Positions 38,913 to 47,722 of a stretch of 64,000 nucleotides of DNA are shown here, in pieces. Where the stretch lies: contig OZ025685.1 of NCBI GenBank assembly GCA_964019335.1, positions 62,001-126,000 of the forward strand, read 5' to 3'. This DNA comes from Diplonema japonicum. Its lineage: Eukaryota; Euglenozoa; Diplonemea; Diplonemida; Diplonemidae. Each line of letters begins with the position of its first letter. The stretch's first letter is position 1. Under the pieces are notes generated by a model that was not told the origin of the DNA, searched no databases, and worked only from the letters and a program-made list of their open reading frames with translations. Made by a program: the position numbers and the translations under genes.

Positions 38913-40049
38913 ATGGCGAAGGTGGATGTCTGTGCCCTCTGTACACTGCTGTTAGTTATTGGTGTAGAGCTCAAACTATACACGCAAGACGAGCCTCCTC
39001 ATCCGCCTTTGCCTGCTATCGTGACTCAACCCAGCCCCACGCATGCTAGAACGAGCGTAGAAGTGAAGCACGTCAAGACAGAATGCATGGCAGTTGAGGT
39101 ACCGCGTGTGCTTCCCACTCCCGGGTACCCAGAAGTGAACACGGCCCAGCCTTCTTTGTGGAGAGTGTACAGCCATAAACCGCCTAAAACCATGTACAAA
39201 ACAGACAGCGAGCACGCTGCGGTACTCAACAAAGTAGACAGAGTGGTACCGTGTGGGAAGTGGGTGAATGGGAGCTCTGAGTTGGAAGCATCTGTGCAAG
39301 GCAAAGGATGTCGGGGTGTGGACGAGCACCTTCCGATGAACGGTCCTGGCTTGGCCAGCAGTGCGAGGGAGAAGGTGAGCAGGTGCCTTGCGAACCACAC
39401 AGTGCTCATTGTAGGGAACTCGCTTGCCAGGCAGTGGGTGTTCAGCTTCCACAAGCTCATGACCGGTACCAACACGCTGCGGAAGAAGCAGAAGTCTCAA
39501 TGTAGTTACAGCTGCGGGATGTTTCTCCCTGGTCCCTTGCACGTTGTGTACATACAGTCGCTGTTGCTGTGGGGCCGTCCAGCGGTGTCTACGTTTGAGA
39601 AGTCGGGAATGCACAATTTCTTGGTATCGATGGGCGTGCCCTTTGGAATCAAGCCGACAGTGGTTGTGGCTGGGTTTGGACACCAGGACGCCTTTGAACC
39701 AGGAGACCCTCTGCAGGCATTGAGGAAGCTGGCGTGCCACCTACTACGGCTCGTGCGAGAAGGGGTCACTGTTTTGTACCGCACAGCAGTCCCTCTGCGA
39801 AGGTTCTTCACGCAAGGCATGTTCGGGAACAGTACGTTCATCAGCGAGATTAACAAAAAAGTTGCAGCTATCAATAGTGAGGCGAGACGCCTGTTCAAAG
39901 GCAGTGGTGTTGCCATTCTCGACGAGGAAGCTGCCGCTCTTGACGTCTTCGCGCAGGGTGCCGACAGTTATGTATACGAAGACCACATCCACCCGCCTGC
40001 AGTGAACACCGTGATGCTTCGGGAAACCTTACATGTTTTGTGCAGCTAG
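38913..40049 (+). CDS. PC-esterase/SGNH-like type II membrane or secreted protein
   Basis: The 378-residue protein has an N-terminal hydrophobic stretch (CALCTLLLVIGVEL) that may be a signal anchor, then a Pro-rich stem. The catalytic region resembles PC-esterase (NXPE/CAS1/TBL-like) enzymes. LIVGNSLARQWVFSF at about 164-178 is the GDS-like block with Ser169, and YEDHIHPP at about 354-361 supplies the D-x-x-H pair. PVVVAGFGHQ-type sequence in between fits the second block. Such enzymes esterify or de-esterify glycans in the secretory pathway; the substrate is unknown. A CTCCTAG acceptor lies 6 nt before the ATG; a 4-codon ORF starts upstream of it. Confidence 0.72.
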   Translation: MAKVDVCALCTLLLVIGVELKLYTQDEPPHPPLPAIVTQPSPTHARTSVEVKHVKTECMAVEVPRVLPTPGYPEVNTAQPSLWRVYSHKPPKTMYKTDSEHAAVLNKVDRVVPCGKWVNGSSELEASVQGKGCRGVDEHLPMNGPGLASSAREKVSRCLANHTVLIVGNSLARQWVFSFHKLMTGTNTLRKKQKSQCSYSCGMFLPGPLHVVYIQSLLLWGRPAVSTFEKSGMHNFLVSMGVPFGIKPTVVVAGFGHQDAFEPGDPLQALRKLACHLLRLVREGVTVLYRTAVPLRRFFTQGMFGNSTFISEINKKVAAINSEARRLFKGSGVAILDEEAAALDVFAQGADSYVYEDHIHPPAVNTVMLRETLHVLCS

Positions 40050-40131
40050 TGTACTTTTTGAGTTTAATTACACATTCTGTTCTAATCCCCTCTCCCCTTC
40101 CCCTTCTTACGATTACTAACACTCCATGCAT

Positions 40132-40134
40132 TAG
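40132..40134 (+). promoter_or_regulatory. candidate spliced-leader acceptor with branch point
   Basis: CCCTTCTTACGATTACTAAC, then CACTCCATGCATTAG, ends 16 nt before the PACRG start. TACTAAC is a perfect branch-point consensus, and only about 100 bp separate the two genes. Confidence 0.6.
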
Positions 40135-40150
40135 ATACTTTCCCTGGCAA

Positions 40151-41092
40151 ATGAGCACACTGCTCTTCAGCCCCTCGACGTCGCCGCAGAAGAATAGGGG
40201 CATTATCCCAGCGTTGCTACCTTTACTGGTTGATACTTATAACGCACCTGTGCAGAGTCCGCCGAAGCAGGGGAAGAGGAACCCCGTAGCACGGACAGGA
40301 TGTTTTGGGGTCTTCCCCTGTGCAATACCTAGAAAGGGCCTCGTCATCAGCCCTGTGCAAGAGTGGGCACGCGAGCCTAGGCAGTGCGACACGGAAGAAG
40401 TACCTGTGAAGTTTCAGTTTACAGGAAGGAGGACCAGAGTTGTACTATCGTCCTCGAAGTTGAAGGCTGCTGTTAAAGAGAAACCGAGTGCACCAGTGGC
40501 AGGGGTGGCAAGGAGGAGAATGCACCTGCCAACATCCTTCAGGCGGTACTACGATAGAGGAGATCTGCCGCTGAACGTGCTGCACAAGGGGACAGTAAAT
40601 AAGTTGGAGTGGCGGGTGTCGCCACAAATGCTGGACTACCATCACTTCTTGCCCATCTTCTTCGATGGTGTACGAGAACCTTACGAACCTCACAACGCCA
40701 TTGCTGTGCAGGGGTGCTACGACCTCATAAAGATGTGCCCTCAGCACTGTGTTACCTGCATACCGCAGCTTATCATCCCTATCAAACTGGCGCTGGATAC
40801 CAGGGAGCCGAAAATCGTCAGCTCGATGTTGAAAATTATTCAATTCTTCACCATCAGCCACAACAGCGTGGCGCCCGCGCTGATCACGTACTCTCGGCAG
40901 CTGCTGCCTATGTTCAACCAGTTCAAAGCATGGAACAAGTCCACTGGCGACGGCATCGAGTACTCTCAGGCGAAAAGAACAAATGTCGGTGACCTCGTCA
41001 ACGAAACCCTCCAACTCCTAGAGGAGCGTGGCGGCCCCAACGCCTACGTCCACATCAAATACATGATCCCTACTTACGAGTCTTGCGAGTGA
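40151..41092 (+). CDS. PACRG: PACRG, parkin co-regulated gene homologue
   Basis: This 313-residue protein is a component of the inner junction that closes the B-tubule of axonemal doublet microtubules. The PACRG domain covers about residues 120-313 and shows the family signature TSFRRYYDRGDLPLNVLHKG, then PQMLDYHHFLPIFFDG and HNAIAVQGCYDL, with the helical-repeat end YVHIKYMIPTYESC. The N-terminal 110 residues are lineage-specific and basic. The frame is open further upstream but lacks an ATG. Its presence is strong evidence for a motile flagellum. No intron. Confidence 0.96.
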   Translation: MSTLLFSPSTSPQKNRGIIPALLPLLVDTYNAPVQSPPKQGKRNPVARTGCFGVFPCAIPRKGLVISPVQEWAREPRQCDTEEVPVKFQFTGRRTRVVLSSSKLKAAVKEKPSAPVAGVARRRMHLPTSFRRYYDRGDLPLNVLHKGTVNKLEWRVSPQMLDYHHFLPIFFDGVREPYEPHNAIAVQGCYDLIKMCPQHCVTCIPQLIIPIKLALDTREPKIVSSMLKIIQFFTISHNSVAPALITYSRQLLPMFNQFKAWNKSTGDGIEYSQAKRTNVGDLVNETLQLLEERGGPNAYVHIKYMIPTYESCE

Positions 41093-41243
41093 TACCCTCC
41101 CTCGGTTTACGAATACCATCGGCAACTTTCTTTCTAGCAGGTTGCCTGTATTTCTTACTATTCCTTTTCTCCATTTTCTTCTTTGTTCTCCATAGTTTCT
41201 TTCTGAGCGCAACGTATTTGTAATATTACCCGATCAAACCTCC

Positions 41244-41246
41244 CAG
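41244..41246 (+). promoter_or_regulatory. candidate spliced-leader acceptor, 1-nt leader
   Basis: CAAACCTCCCAG is followed by a single G and then the ATG at 41248, the shortest leader in the window. Confidence 0.55.
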
Positions 41247-41247
41247 G

Positions 41248-42615
41248 ATGCCCCCCAACCTCAATGATGCTGTAGAAGCTTTGTACAACGGAGAATGGCA
41301 TAGGGGCAGGGTGGTGGTGCTCCCGGAAGGTGGCGGGGGGAAGTACATGATACAGTGGGACGAGGATGGATCGCACTCCTTGGTGATACCGGACGAGGTC
41401 CGAGCTGCAGAGAGGGAGTTCCCGAGGGCATACGTTGCAGCAGGCTGCATGACGGTGAGAAAAGGAAAGGAGCTGGAGAGCCCTATAGTGACAACAGAGA
41501 TTGGGAGGGGGGATGTGGTGGTTGTAGGTGCTGTTGAGGACAACCGGGCACGACTGATAGCACCTACAGCAGGCTGGTGCTCTGTCGTGAGCACCACAGG
41601 CGACACATTACTGTACGAATGTGTACAGAAAGAGTCACGGCTGAACGAACTGCTCAAACCATGCGCCAATGAAGGTCTTGTGCACAAAAGCCCGTGGCGA
41701 TCTTCTTCACCCGTACCAGGAAGCCTGCCCTCGCCCCCTCGCAGCCACAGCCCGTCAAAGACGTGGGATCCGCGGTACACACACCACCTACACGCAGATC
41801 ATAAGTCCCGCCTCGTGCGGCTAGCAGCAGCACAGCATAGTCAAAGAGAGTCGCGCAAGAAAGAAGAGGAACGCCACCTCACCTTCCGCCCCACTATCAC
41901 GCAGTCGCCTGACTTCCATTACGAATGGGGCGACGTCACGTCACGCTTGTACTCCGTCAAGAAGATGCCTGATAAGAAGGAGGAGAAAGAGAAAAGAGAG
42001 CGGATACCCGAAAAGGAAGTAAAAGAGTGCACCTTCCAGCCAAAGGTTAACCTGCCGGAGAACATGCGATTCAACAGCAACGTGCACGTGTCGGAAAGGC
42101 TGTATGGGGACGCGAGGAAGAGGGAAACGGTACTGGAGAAAACAGAGAACGAAAAAGCAGAGCGGGAGAGGGGGATGTCGAGAGGAAGGAAAGCAAAGGA
42201 GGCCAACAGGGAGGAGTTCTTCAGCAAGCTGGCGAAAGAGGTCCCGAGGCCTGTGGAACAACACCCGTTCAAACCGGTGATCAGCAAGGCTGCGGGGAAA
42301 GTGGTGTTTAAAGAAAAGGTGTTCGACAGGCTGAGTGGCGTGAAGGATAGCAACAGGTACAGCACTGCAAGCACGCGTGTGAAGGACAGCACCAAGAAAC
42401 CACGGCTGTCCACAGATGCTGATGAATGGTCGGGATCTGAAGCGGACAGCTTCGAGAGCAACGGGGCAGGCAGCCTGCCGCGTCCCTCGACTACCCCAGC
42501 GCATGGTGGTATATGCCACCCCTCGTCACCCTTTCCCGCTCCGCCTGGTGCTGAATCAGCTGCTGTGCTGATGAAATACATGAACAATCTGTGCACCACC
42601 CCATTCATCTTGTAG
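41248..42615 (+). CDS. Tudor/SH3-like protein with TFQP motifs, probable flagellar
   Basis: The 455-residue protein starts with a Tudor-like barrel (VEALYNGEWHRGRVVVL and YMIQWDEDGS, about 8-50). A second SH3-like barrel follows (about 65-130: GDVVVVGAVEDNRARLIAP and GWCSVVSTTGD). The remainder is charged and disordered with repeats of the kind found in protist flagellar proteins: LTFRPTI, CTFQPKVN and HPFKPVI, with LYGDARKRE between them. No enzymatic domain. A location in the flagellum is inferred from those motifs and its position between PACRG and the doublecortin-like gene. Confidence 0.75.
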   Translation: MPPNLNDAVEALYNGEWHRGRVVVLPEGGGGKYMIQWDEDGSHSLVIPDEVRAAEREFPRAYVAAGCMTVRKGKELESPIVTTEIGRGDVVVVGAVEDNRARLIAPTAGWCSVVSTTGDTLLYECVQKESRLNELLKPCANEGLVHKSPWRSSSPVPGSLPSPPRSHSPSKTWDPRYTHHLHADHKSRLVRLAAAQHSQRESRKKEEERHLTFRPTITQSPDFHYEWGDVTSRLYSVKKMPDKKEEKEKRERIPEKEVKECTFQPKVNLPENMRFNSNVHVSERLYGDARKRETVLEKTENEKAERERGMSRGRKAKEANREEFFSKLAKEVPRPVEQHPFKPVISKAAGKVVFKEKVFDRLSGVKDSNRYSTASTRVKDSTKKPRLSTDADEWSGSEADSFESNGAGSLPRPSTTPAHGGICHPSSPFPAPPGAESAAVLMKYMNNLCTTPFIL

Positions 42616-42697
42616 GCGCTGTATTTTTGATTTGTTATTATTATTATTATCTTTTTTTTTTTGATTCCTTTTCCCCTTCTTTCTTCGTATCCCTATC

Positions 42698-42700
42698 ACA
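42698..42700 (+). promoter_or_regulatory. candidate spliced-leader acceptor
   Basis: A long T/C tract ending CGTATCCCTATCACAG is 8 nt before the ATG at 42709 and 83 bp after the previous stop. Confidence 0.5.
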
Positions 42701-42708
42701 GGGCACAC

Positions 42709-43578
42709 ATGGCGCCCTCGACGCCCCCCTCGAGATCCCCCACCAAGTCGGTGCGCGTCCGCGGATCGCCTCCTGTGAAAGGCGTGTGTTTGTTTTCAAA
42801 CGGAACAGCAGCAGCTGGAAGGAACAAAATGATCAGAGTGGAGTACGGGGGTGAGAGCGTGGAGGTGTGCATCCCGACTGCAGTAAACACTGTGAGCGGC
42901 GTGCTCAAACTTGTCGAGAAGGCAAGGGGCGTGACGGGAGGGTACGGGCTGAAAGACGCAAAAGGCGCAAAAGTGACAGACGTGACAAAAATTGTGGGAA
43001 ACTGTGCCTACACGCTCGAAATCTTCATGGGGGTCGGCACCACAAGGATAGGCATCCTGCACGAGCACAGCAATGAGGTGAAAGAAGTACAAGTGAAAAA
43101 GCTCTCTGCTGACCTTTTTGATGGCCACAAGTTGTACACACTTGAAGGTGACCTCGTGAACCCCTCTGACGTCTGTGACGGGTGGCTTGTGTACGCTTCA
43201 GTGTCGGGCATCCCACCGCCATCCCTCCCATGGCGTACTAGCCAGCCTGCCCTTCGCTTGACAATGTGTATGGATGTAAAGGTGCTACGAAACGGAACCG
43301 ACTTACGTCGCTCGGAAAACATACGTCTCCTCGCTTGGATGACGTTTGATGATATTTTGGCTTTTCTTGCCGCTTCTTATAAATTGGAGAGTGTGCTCTT
43401 GTATACTTCTAAAGGGTCGTTGATTGTTTCTGTGAAGGATTTGGTCACTGGTGGGCCTAATGTTATTTTAGCTCCTGAGGGGGAACCCTTTTTGAAACCC
43501 ACAAACAGTTTCAGTTTGTCAGCGAGCAAGCTATCAAGACTGCTGGATGTGCCCATGGGCCCCGCGGTTTCTGCTTGA
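42709..43578 (+). CDS. doublecortin-domain protein
   Basis: The 289-residue protein has a clear C-terminal doublecortin domain at about 186-265 (VKVLRNGTDLRRSENI, LLAWMTFDDILAFLAASYKL, VLLYTSKGSLIVSVKDL, then PNVILAPEGEPF). An N-terminal half (about 42-105) has the same fold pattern in weaker form. Doublecortin domains bind and stabilise microtubules; in flagellates they occur in axonemes, basal bodies and apical cytoskeletons. The first 16 codons of the longer open frame lack ATG, so I use the Met at 42709 that follows the acceptor AG. The stop is followed by an A tract. Confidence 0.85.
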   Translation: MAPSTPPSRSPTKSVRVRGSPPVKGVCLFSNGTAAAGRNKMIRVEYGGESVEVCIPTAVNTVSGVLKLVEKARGVTGGYGLKDAKGAKVTDVTKIVGNCAYTLEIFMGVGTTRIGILHEHSNEVKEVQVKKLSADLFDGHKLYTLEGDLVNPSDVCDGWLVYASVSGIPPPSLPWRTSQPALRLTMCMDVKVLRNGTDLRRSENIRLLAWMTFDDILAFLAASYKLESVLLYTSKGSLIVSVKDLVTGGPNVILAPEGEPFLKPTNSFSLSASKLSRLLDVPMGPAVSA

Positions 43579-43592
43579 GAATCAGAAGAAGG

Positions 43593-43626
<34 letters not shown>

Positions 43627-44412
43627 AGTAATGGCCCTTTTAAAGGCGCCACACGAAAAAAAAAGAAAAAAAAAGCGGGGAGGGGAACTCACGATAGGAA
43701 AGAAAACAAAAAAAAGTACATGGAAAAAAAAAAAAATATTCAAAAAATCATAAGGGAAGGGAGGGTACTTTTAAGTTTTTCTTCGCCTGTATTTGGATTT
43801 TTTTTTTTTTTTATATTGGGGGAAGTTGCTCAAAGGAAGCGAAAATTGTATGCAAACTAAAAGTCCTTTTATTTGGCTGGATAGTTTGACTCTCACCTGA
43901 ATGTCATGGTATGTGTCAAGATCTGCCCAAAGTCCACCTAACCTAATATAATGTTTGGAAAAAAAAAAGGAAAGGAGAAGGGTGGCATCCCCCCCCCTTT
44001 AATATTTAGTTTGCAAGAAAAAAATATAGCCCGGTAAAAAACCTACTCTCTTTTTTTTTTCTTTTTTTCTTTTTTTATACTTATTATTGTATTAATTTGC
44101 AGAATTTCCCTCTCACACCCCCCCCCCTTTTTTTCCCCTCTTCCTTTTTAAGTTTTGCTATCCATTTTCTTTGATGCTGGAAAATGCTTTGCAAATGTCC
44201 CCTCTCCCAAAGATCTGTTTCTGCCCCCTTAAGGGAAGTGCTCATTGTAAGATATTATTCATTTTAGCACCTTCACAGGGGAGAAAGAAAAAAAAAAGAG
44301 AAAAAAAAAAAAAAAAAAAAAGAGGAAAACAGGAAAAAAAAGAAGAAGAAAAAAAGACTAGGGCGATGCTTCTGACGGGGAAAAAAAAAATAACTATTGT
44401 GATTTTGGTAAA

Positions 44413-44820
44413 AATAAAGTGGACTTTATTTCCCGCGGCCGTTCTTTCCGTCCCTCGGGGGACAGAAAATAAAGCCAAGGGAAAGGGGTAAAGTCCACTT
44501 TAATAGCAGAATCTGTAATAATTTTCTTCCTCCCGACCTAGTGTTTTTTTTGGCTGGGGACGTTTTATAGTTGGCGTGCTAAAAAATAAATAATGGCAGG
44601 AAATAAAGTAAAAAAGGGGGAAAACGTCATAGAAAGCAGTCTTCCCCAGCACTGCTTCAGTTGGCTTGTTATCTCTTATTTGGACGAAGAGACGCTTGTT
44701 CTCTTTGTTTCAGCTACCACTGCTCACAAACCTGCAAGAAACATGAGGGAAAAAAAAAAGTTACTTTATTTGATGTTTCTAGCCAAAACAAGGGAAAAAT
44801 AAATAAAGTCTACTTTATTT
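44413..44820. repeat. 20-bp perfect palindromes AAATAAAGT-NN-ACTTTATTT
   Basis: Two perfect copies, 44413-44432 (centre GG) and 44801-44820 (centre CT), plus a shorter related one, AAAGTCCACTTT, at 44490-44501. Such dyads can be protein-binding sites or hairpins. Confidence 0.8.
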
Positions 44821-44847
44821 ATGGAGTCCCCAGCCAAAAACACTAGG
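44537..44847. repeat. inverted-repeat-bounded element of about 310 bp (MITE-like)
   Basis: The left end CCTAGTGTTTTTTTTGGCTG continuing GGGAC (44537-44561) and the right end (44826-44847) are reverse complements that differ only by three T. No clear target-site duplication is seen. The interior is unique low-GC sequence. Confidence 0.6.
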
Positions 44848-44956
44848 GAGGGGGGGGGGGCAAAAAGATAAATAAAGAAGAGGGGGAAAAAAAAAAAGAA
44901 GAATGGAGGGAGGGGATGGTGTAAGGGTTCGAGAGAGATCCTTCATGCTCATGCTC

Positions 44957-44993
<37 letters not shown>

Positions 44994-46663
44994 CAAGGCT
45001 TGTCTTCTTCTGTTTCTATCAGCTATCGTGTGAAGAAACGAAAATATGTAGTGTATTGTTGAAATTCAAGAGGAGGGGTTCTCTCTCAAACAAAAAAAAA
45101 GTTTTTTTTTTTTTCCCTTCTTCCCAAATGGCTGGATAAGTAGTTTATGGTTATCAGTTTATTTCACAATTCTAAAATTACTTACCTCCCCTCCCTCAAC
45201 TCTTTTATGTACTGTGGCGAAGTCACCACTGCTTCACGGAAAACAGGCCGTTGCTAAACATGAAGTAACGAAATTAAGCCGGTGAAGTGAAGTAATGGAA
45301 ACCCCTGAGGTTGCGTTGAGTTATTTCATTTTTTTCCCATCCTTCTTCTTTTTTTTTTTTTTTTTTTTTTTTTTTTCCATTTCAAAAAAAAAGAAAGAAA
45401 GAAAGAAGAAAAAAAAAAAAAAAACTCTAATTTACAAATATGGCAAAAATAACTAGACCACTATTTCCGTGTGTCCGGGAAAAAAGGGGGGGGGGAAGGA
45501 CTAGGGGGGAAGGGGTCAAACTTACCGTGTCTTTTTTTTTTCCCTTTTATTCTTTATGTTATAATAAGTTTCAATTTACTCTATCAATGCAAGTAAGAAC
45601 TTTGAGCCCGCAGTTTGCCTCAGGTGAAAAAAGTATCGAAAGAGGGCTGCGCCAGTAAATACTGTAAAACGAGGGGAAAAAAAAGTAGAGAAAAGTGTCG
45701 GACTGACAAATTCTGGAACGCAAAAAAAAAAAAAAAAGGAAGAAAAAAAATAGCTCATGAATAAGAATGGCACGCTCCAGCTGTATCTTCATGCAAATAA
45801 TAGAGGAGAGAATAAAAAAGTTTCACTTAAAAAAAAGTTAATTCTTTTCAATTTTAAATAAATTATCACACCCCCCCCCCCCCCCTTCTCCTCCCAAAAC
45901 CTAAATGTCTTGTTTCCCCCCCCCCCCCCCCTCCTCTTTCTATCCCTTTCCCTCCCCATGGTTTTTTCTTTTTTTCTCTCCTTTTTCTTCTTATCTATCT
46001 CTTTTTTTTCCCTTTTTTTTTCTTTCCCCCCCCCTCTTTTTGTTCTTTTGTCCTCGGTGGGTGAAGATTTTTCAACATCAAAAAAAAAAGGGGGGGAGGA
46101 GACAGCATTGTTGCCGATCCCCCCCAACACCAATGGACCCAATTAAACGGAACAAAAAGAGGGGAAAAGAAAACGGCTGAGAGAAACAAAAAAAAAGAGC
46201 TTTTTTCTTCTTTTACTCCATGCACTTTTTTTTGTAAGCTCGGGATATGTCCGGAGGGAGAAAAAAAAATCTCTCAAGAAGAAAAAGAAAGGCGGGGTAA
46301 AAAAAAAAAAAAAAAAAGAAAAGAAAAAAAAAAAGCCTGTGGTATGAGTGCGTGGCATCAGTGCTTTTTCTTTTTTTCTTTCCTTTAATTTTTTATTAAA
46401 AATTTCATTGCGGGATTCGCAGTAAATAAAAAAGGGGGAGGGGACATCCTCTCTCTTCCCCCCTTTTGCAGAGCATCAAGAAGAGAAAAAAAAAAGAGAA
46501 AAAAATGCCCGCGAAAAAAAAAAAAAAAAGCCTCTCCTCCTTCCTTCCCCCATCTTCTTCCTAAAATTACTTCAATACCTCCTCTCTTTCTTTTTATATA
46601 ACTCTTAAAATAAAAAAAAGAAAATACCAAGTGGCGGGGAAAAAAAAAGGGGGGGAAAAAAAA

Positions 46664-47440
46664 ATGCTTCTAAGAACATTTTGTATCATGGCAGCTGCTC
46701 TGGGCAGTGCTGAGGCTGTTGACAGGGTGGTGGTGGTGGCTGGAGATTCATGGGCGGACTACCAAAATATTCCTAACGTTCAATTCCCGAAGGTATTTGA
46801 AGAGAATGGTGACAATAGAATTATTAGCAATATCGCAGTGGGAGGCAGCTTGTGCGTGGACTGGGCCGGGAGATACCTTCCTGCCTTACAACAGGCTGTA
46901 AGCAGAGCTGAGGTAGAAATTGTGTGGATGACGTGCGGTGGAAACGACGCTACCTACCAGCTCCAAACCTGTGCTGCAGCAGGTACCCCAAGCAACGTTT
47001 GTGTAGGGCAAATAATGGAGAAGCTTAAAGCAGATCTTCAAACTATCTACAACGCTGTACACATGGCCAACCCCACCGCCAGAATGGTTGTTTTTGGATA
47101 TGATGTTATGGGCTTTGGTTCCGACCCTTGCAATGTGTTGCCTCAGATGCTTCTCCCGGACTGCGCAGGAGATGCCTTTTGTGTCAATACGCAATTTGCG
47201 CAGATCCAAACTGTGGTGAATGAGCTTGCCGCCACCAACGCCAACTTCGACACCGTCAATCTTCTCGGTTCTTTCCAAGCAGCTGGCAACATCCCGAACA
47301 CTGCTGTGGGGCAGCCAGATCTCAAGCAATATTCCCCCGTTACCTCGTACGACTCCACCTGCATCCACCCCACCCAAACGGCCTACCACACTATTTTCAC
47401 TAACTTCTACACCAAGTATTTCGAGGCCACAAAACCGTGA
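46664..47440 (+). CDS. secreted SGNH/GDSL-type hydrolase
   Basis: The 258-residue protein has a signal peptide (MLLRTFCIMAAALGSAEA). The SGNH blocks are visible: block I VVVVAGDSWADY with nucleophile Ser29, block III TCGGND with the oxyanion-hole Asn, and block V DSTCIHPTQTAYH with the catalytic Asp/His. Six or more Cys in the mature part fit an extracellular protein. Such enzymes are lipases, esterases or carbohydrate esterases; the substrate cannot be told. Codon use is less G/C-rich at third positions than in neighbours, and it sits alone between two deserts, so later acquisition is possible but unproven. The open frame extends 11 codons upstream without an ATG. Confidence 0.85.
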   Translation: MLLRTFCIMAAALGSAEAVDRVVVVAGDSWADYQNIPNVQFPKVFEENGDNRIISNIAVGGSLCVDWAGRYLPALQQAVSRAEVEIVWMTCGGNDATYQLQTCAAAGTPSNVCVGQIMEKLKADLQTIYNAVHMANPTARMVVFGYDVMGFGSDPCNVLPQMLLPDCAGDAFCVNTQFAQIQTVVNELAATNANFDTVNLLGSFQAAGNIPNTAVGQPDLKQYSPVTSYDSTCIHPTQTAYHTIFTNFYTKYFEATKP

Positions 47441-47627
47441 TGATAAAAGGATTTCTTTCCCCCCCCTTTTTTTATTTTTTCTTCCTCCGGCGAACGTTGT
47501 GTTGGTCCACACCCCCAACAAAAGAGATATATAGTTCCCCCTCCTCCCCTCCCCCCCCTTTTTTTTACCGGCATTTTGATCGAGCAACTCAAATTGTTAC
47601 AACGCGTCCTTCTCAAAACCTGTTCGT

Positions 47628-47672
<45 letters not shown>

Positions 47673-47722
47673 TATCTCTTCCTTCTTTCTGAGTTTTAGA
47701 ATTACCGCCTCTGGTCACTCTC

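Larger units (their letters stand above)
43579..46663. other. 3.1 kb homopolymer desert with palindromes, no gene seen
   Basis: A/T and G/C homopolymers dominate. About 44410-44850 stands out by its palindromes and inverted repeat (listed separately). A frame of 69 codons at 44593 lies inside that inverted repeat and has no other support. Shorter complex islands lie at about 43830-43960, 45150-45330 and 45440-45520. Confidence 0.6.

Noticed and set aside
44593-44802. 69-aa ORF beginning MAGNKVKKGENVIE
   Set aside because: It lies within the inverted-repeat element, lacks an acceptor and domain, and ends in A/T-rich sequence.
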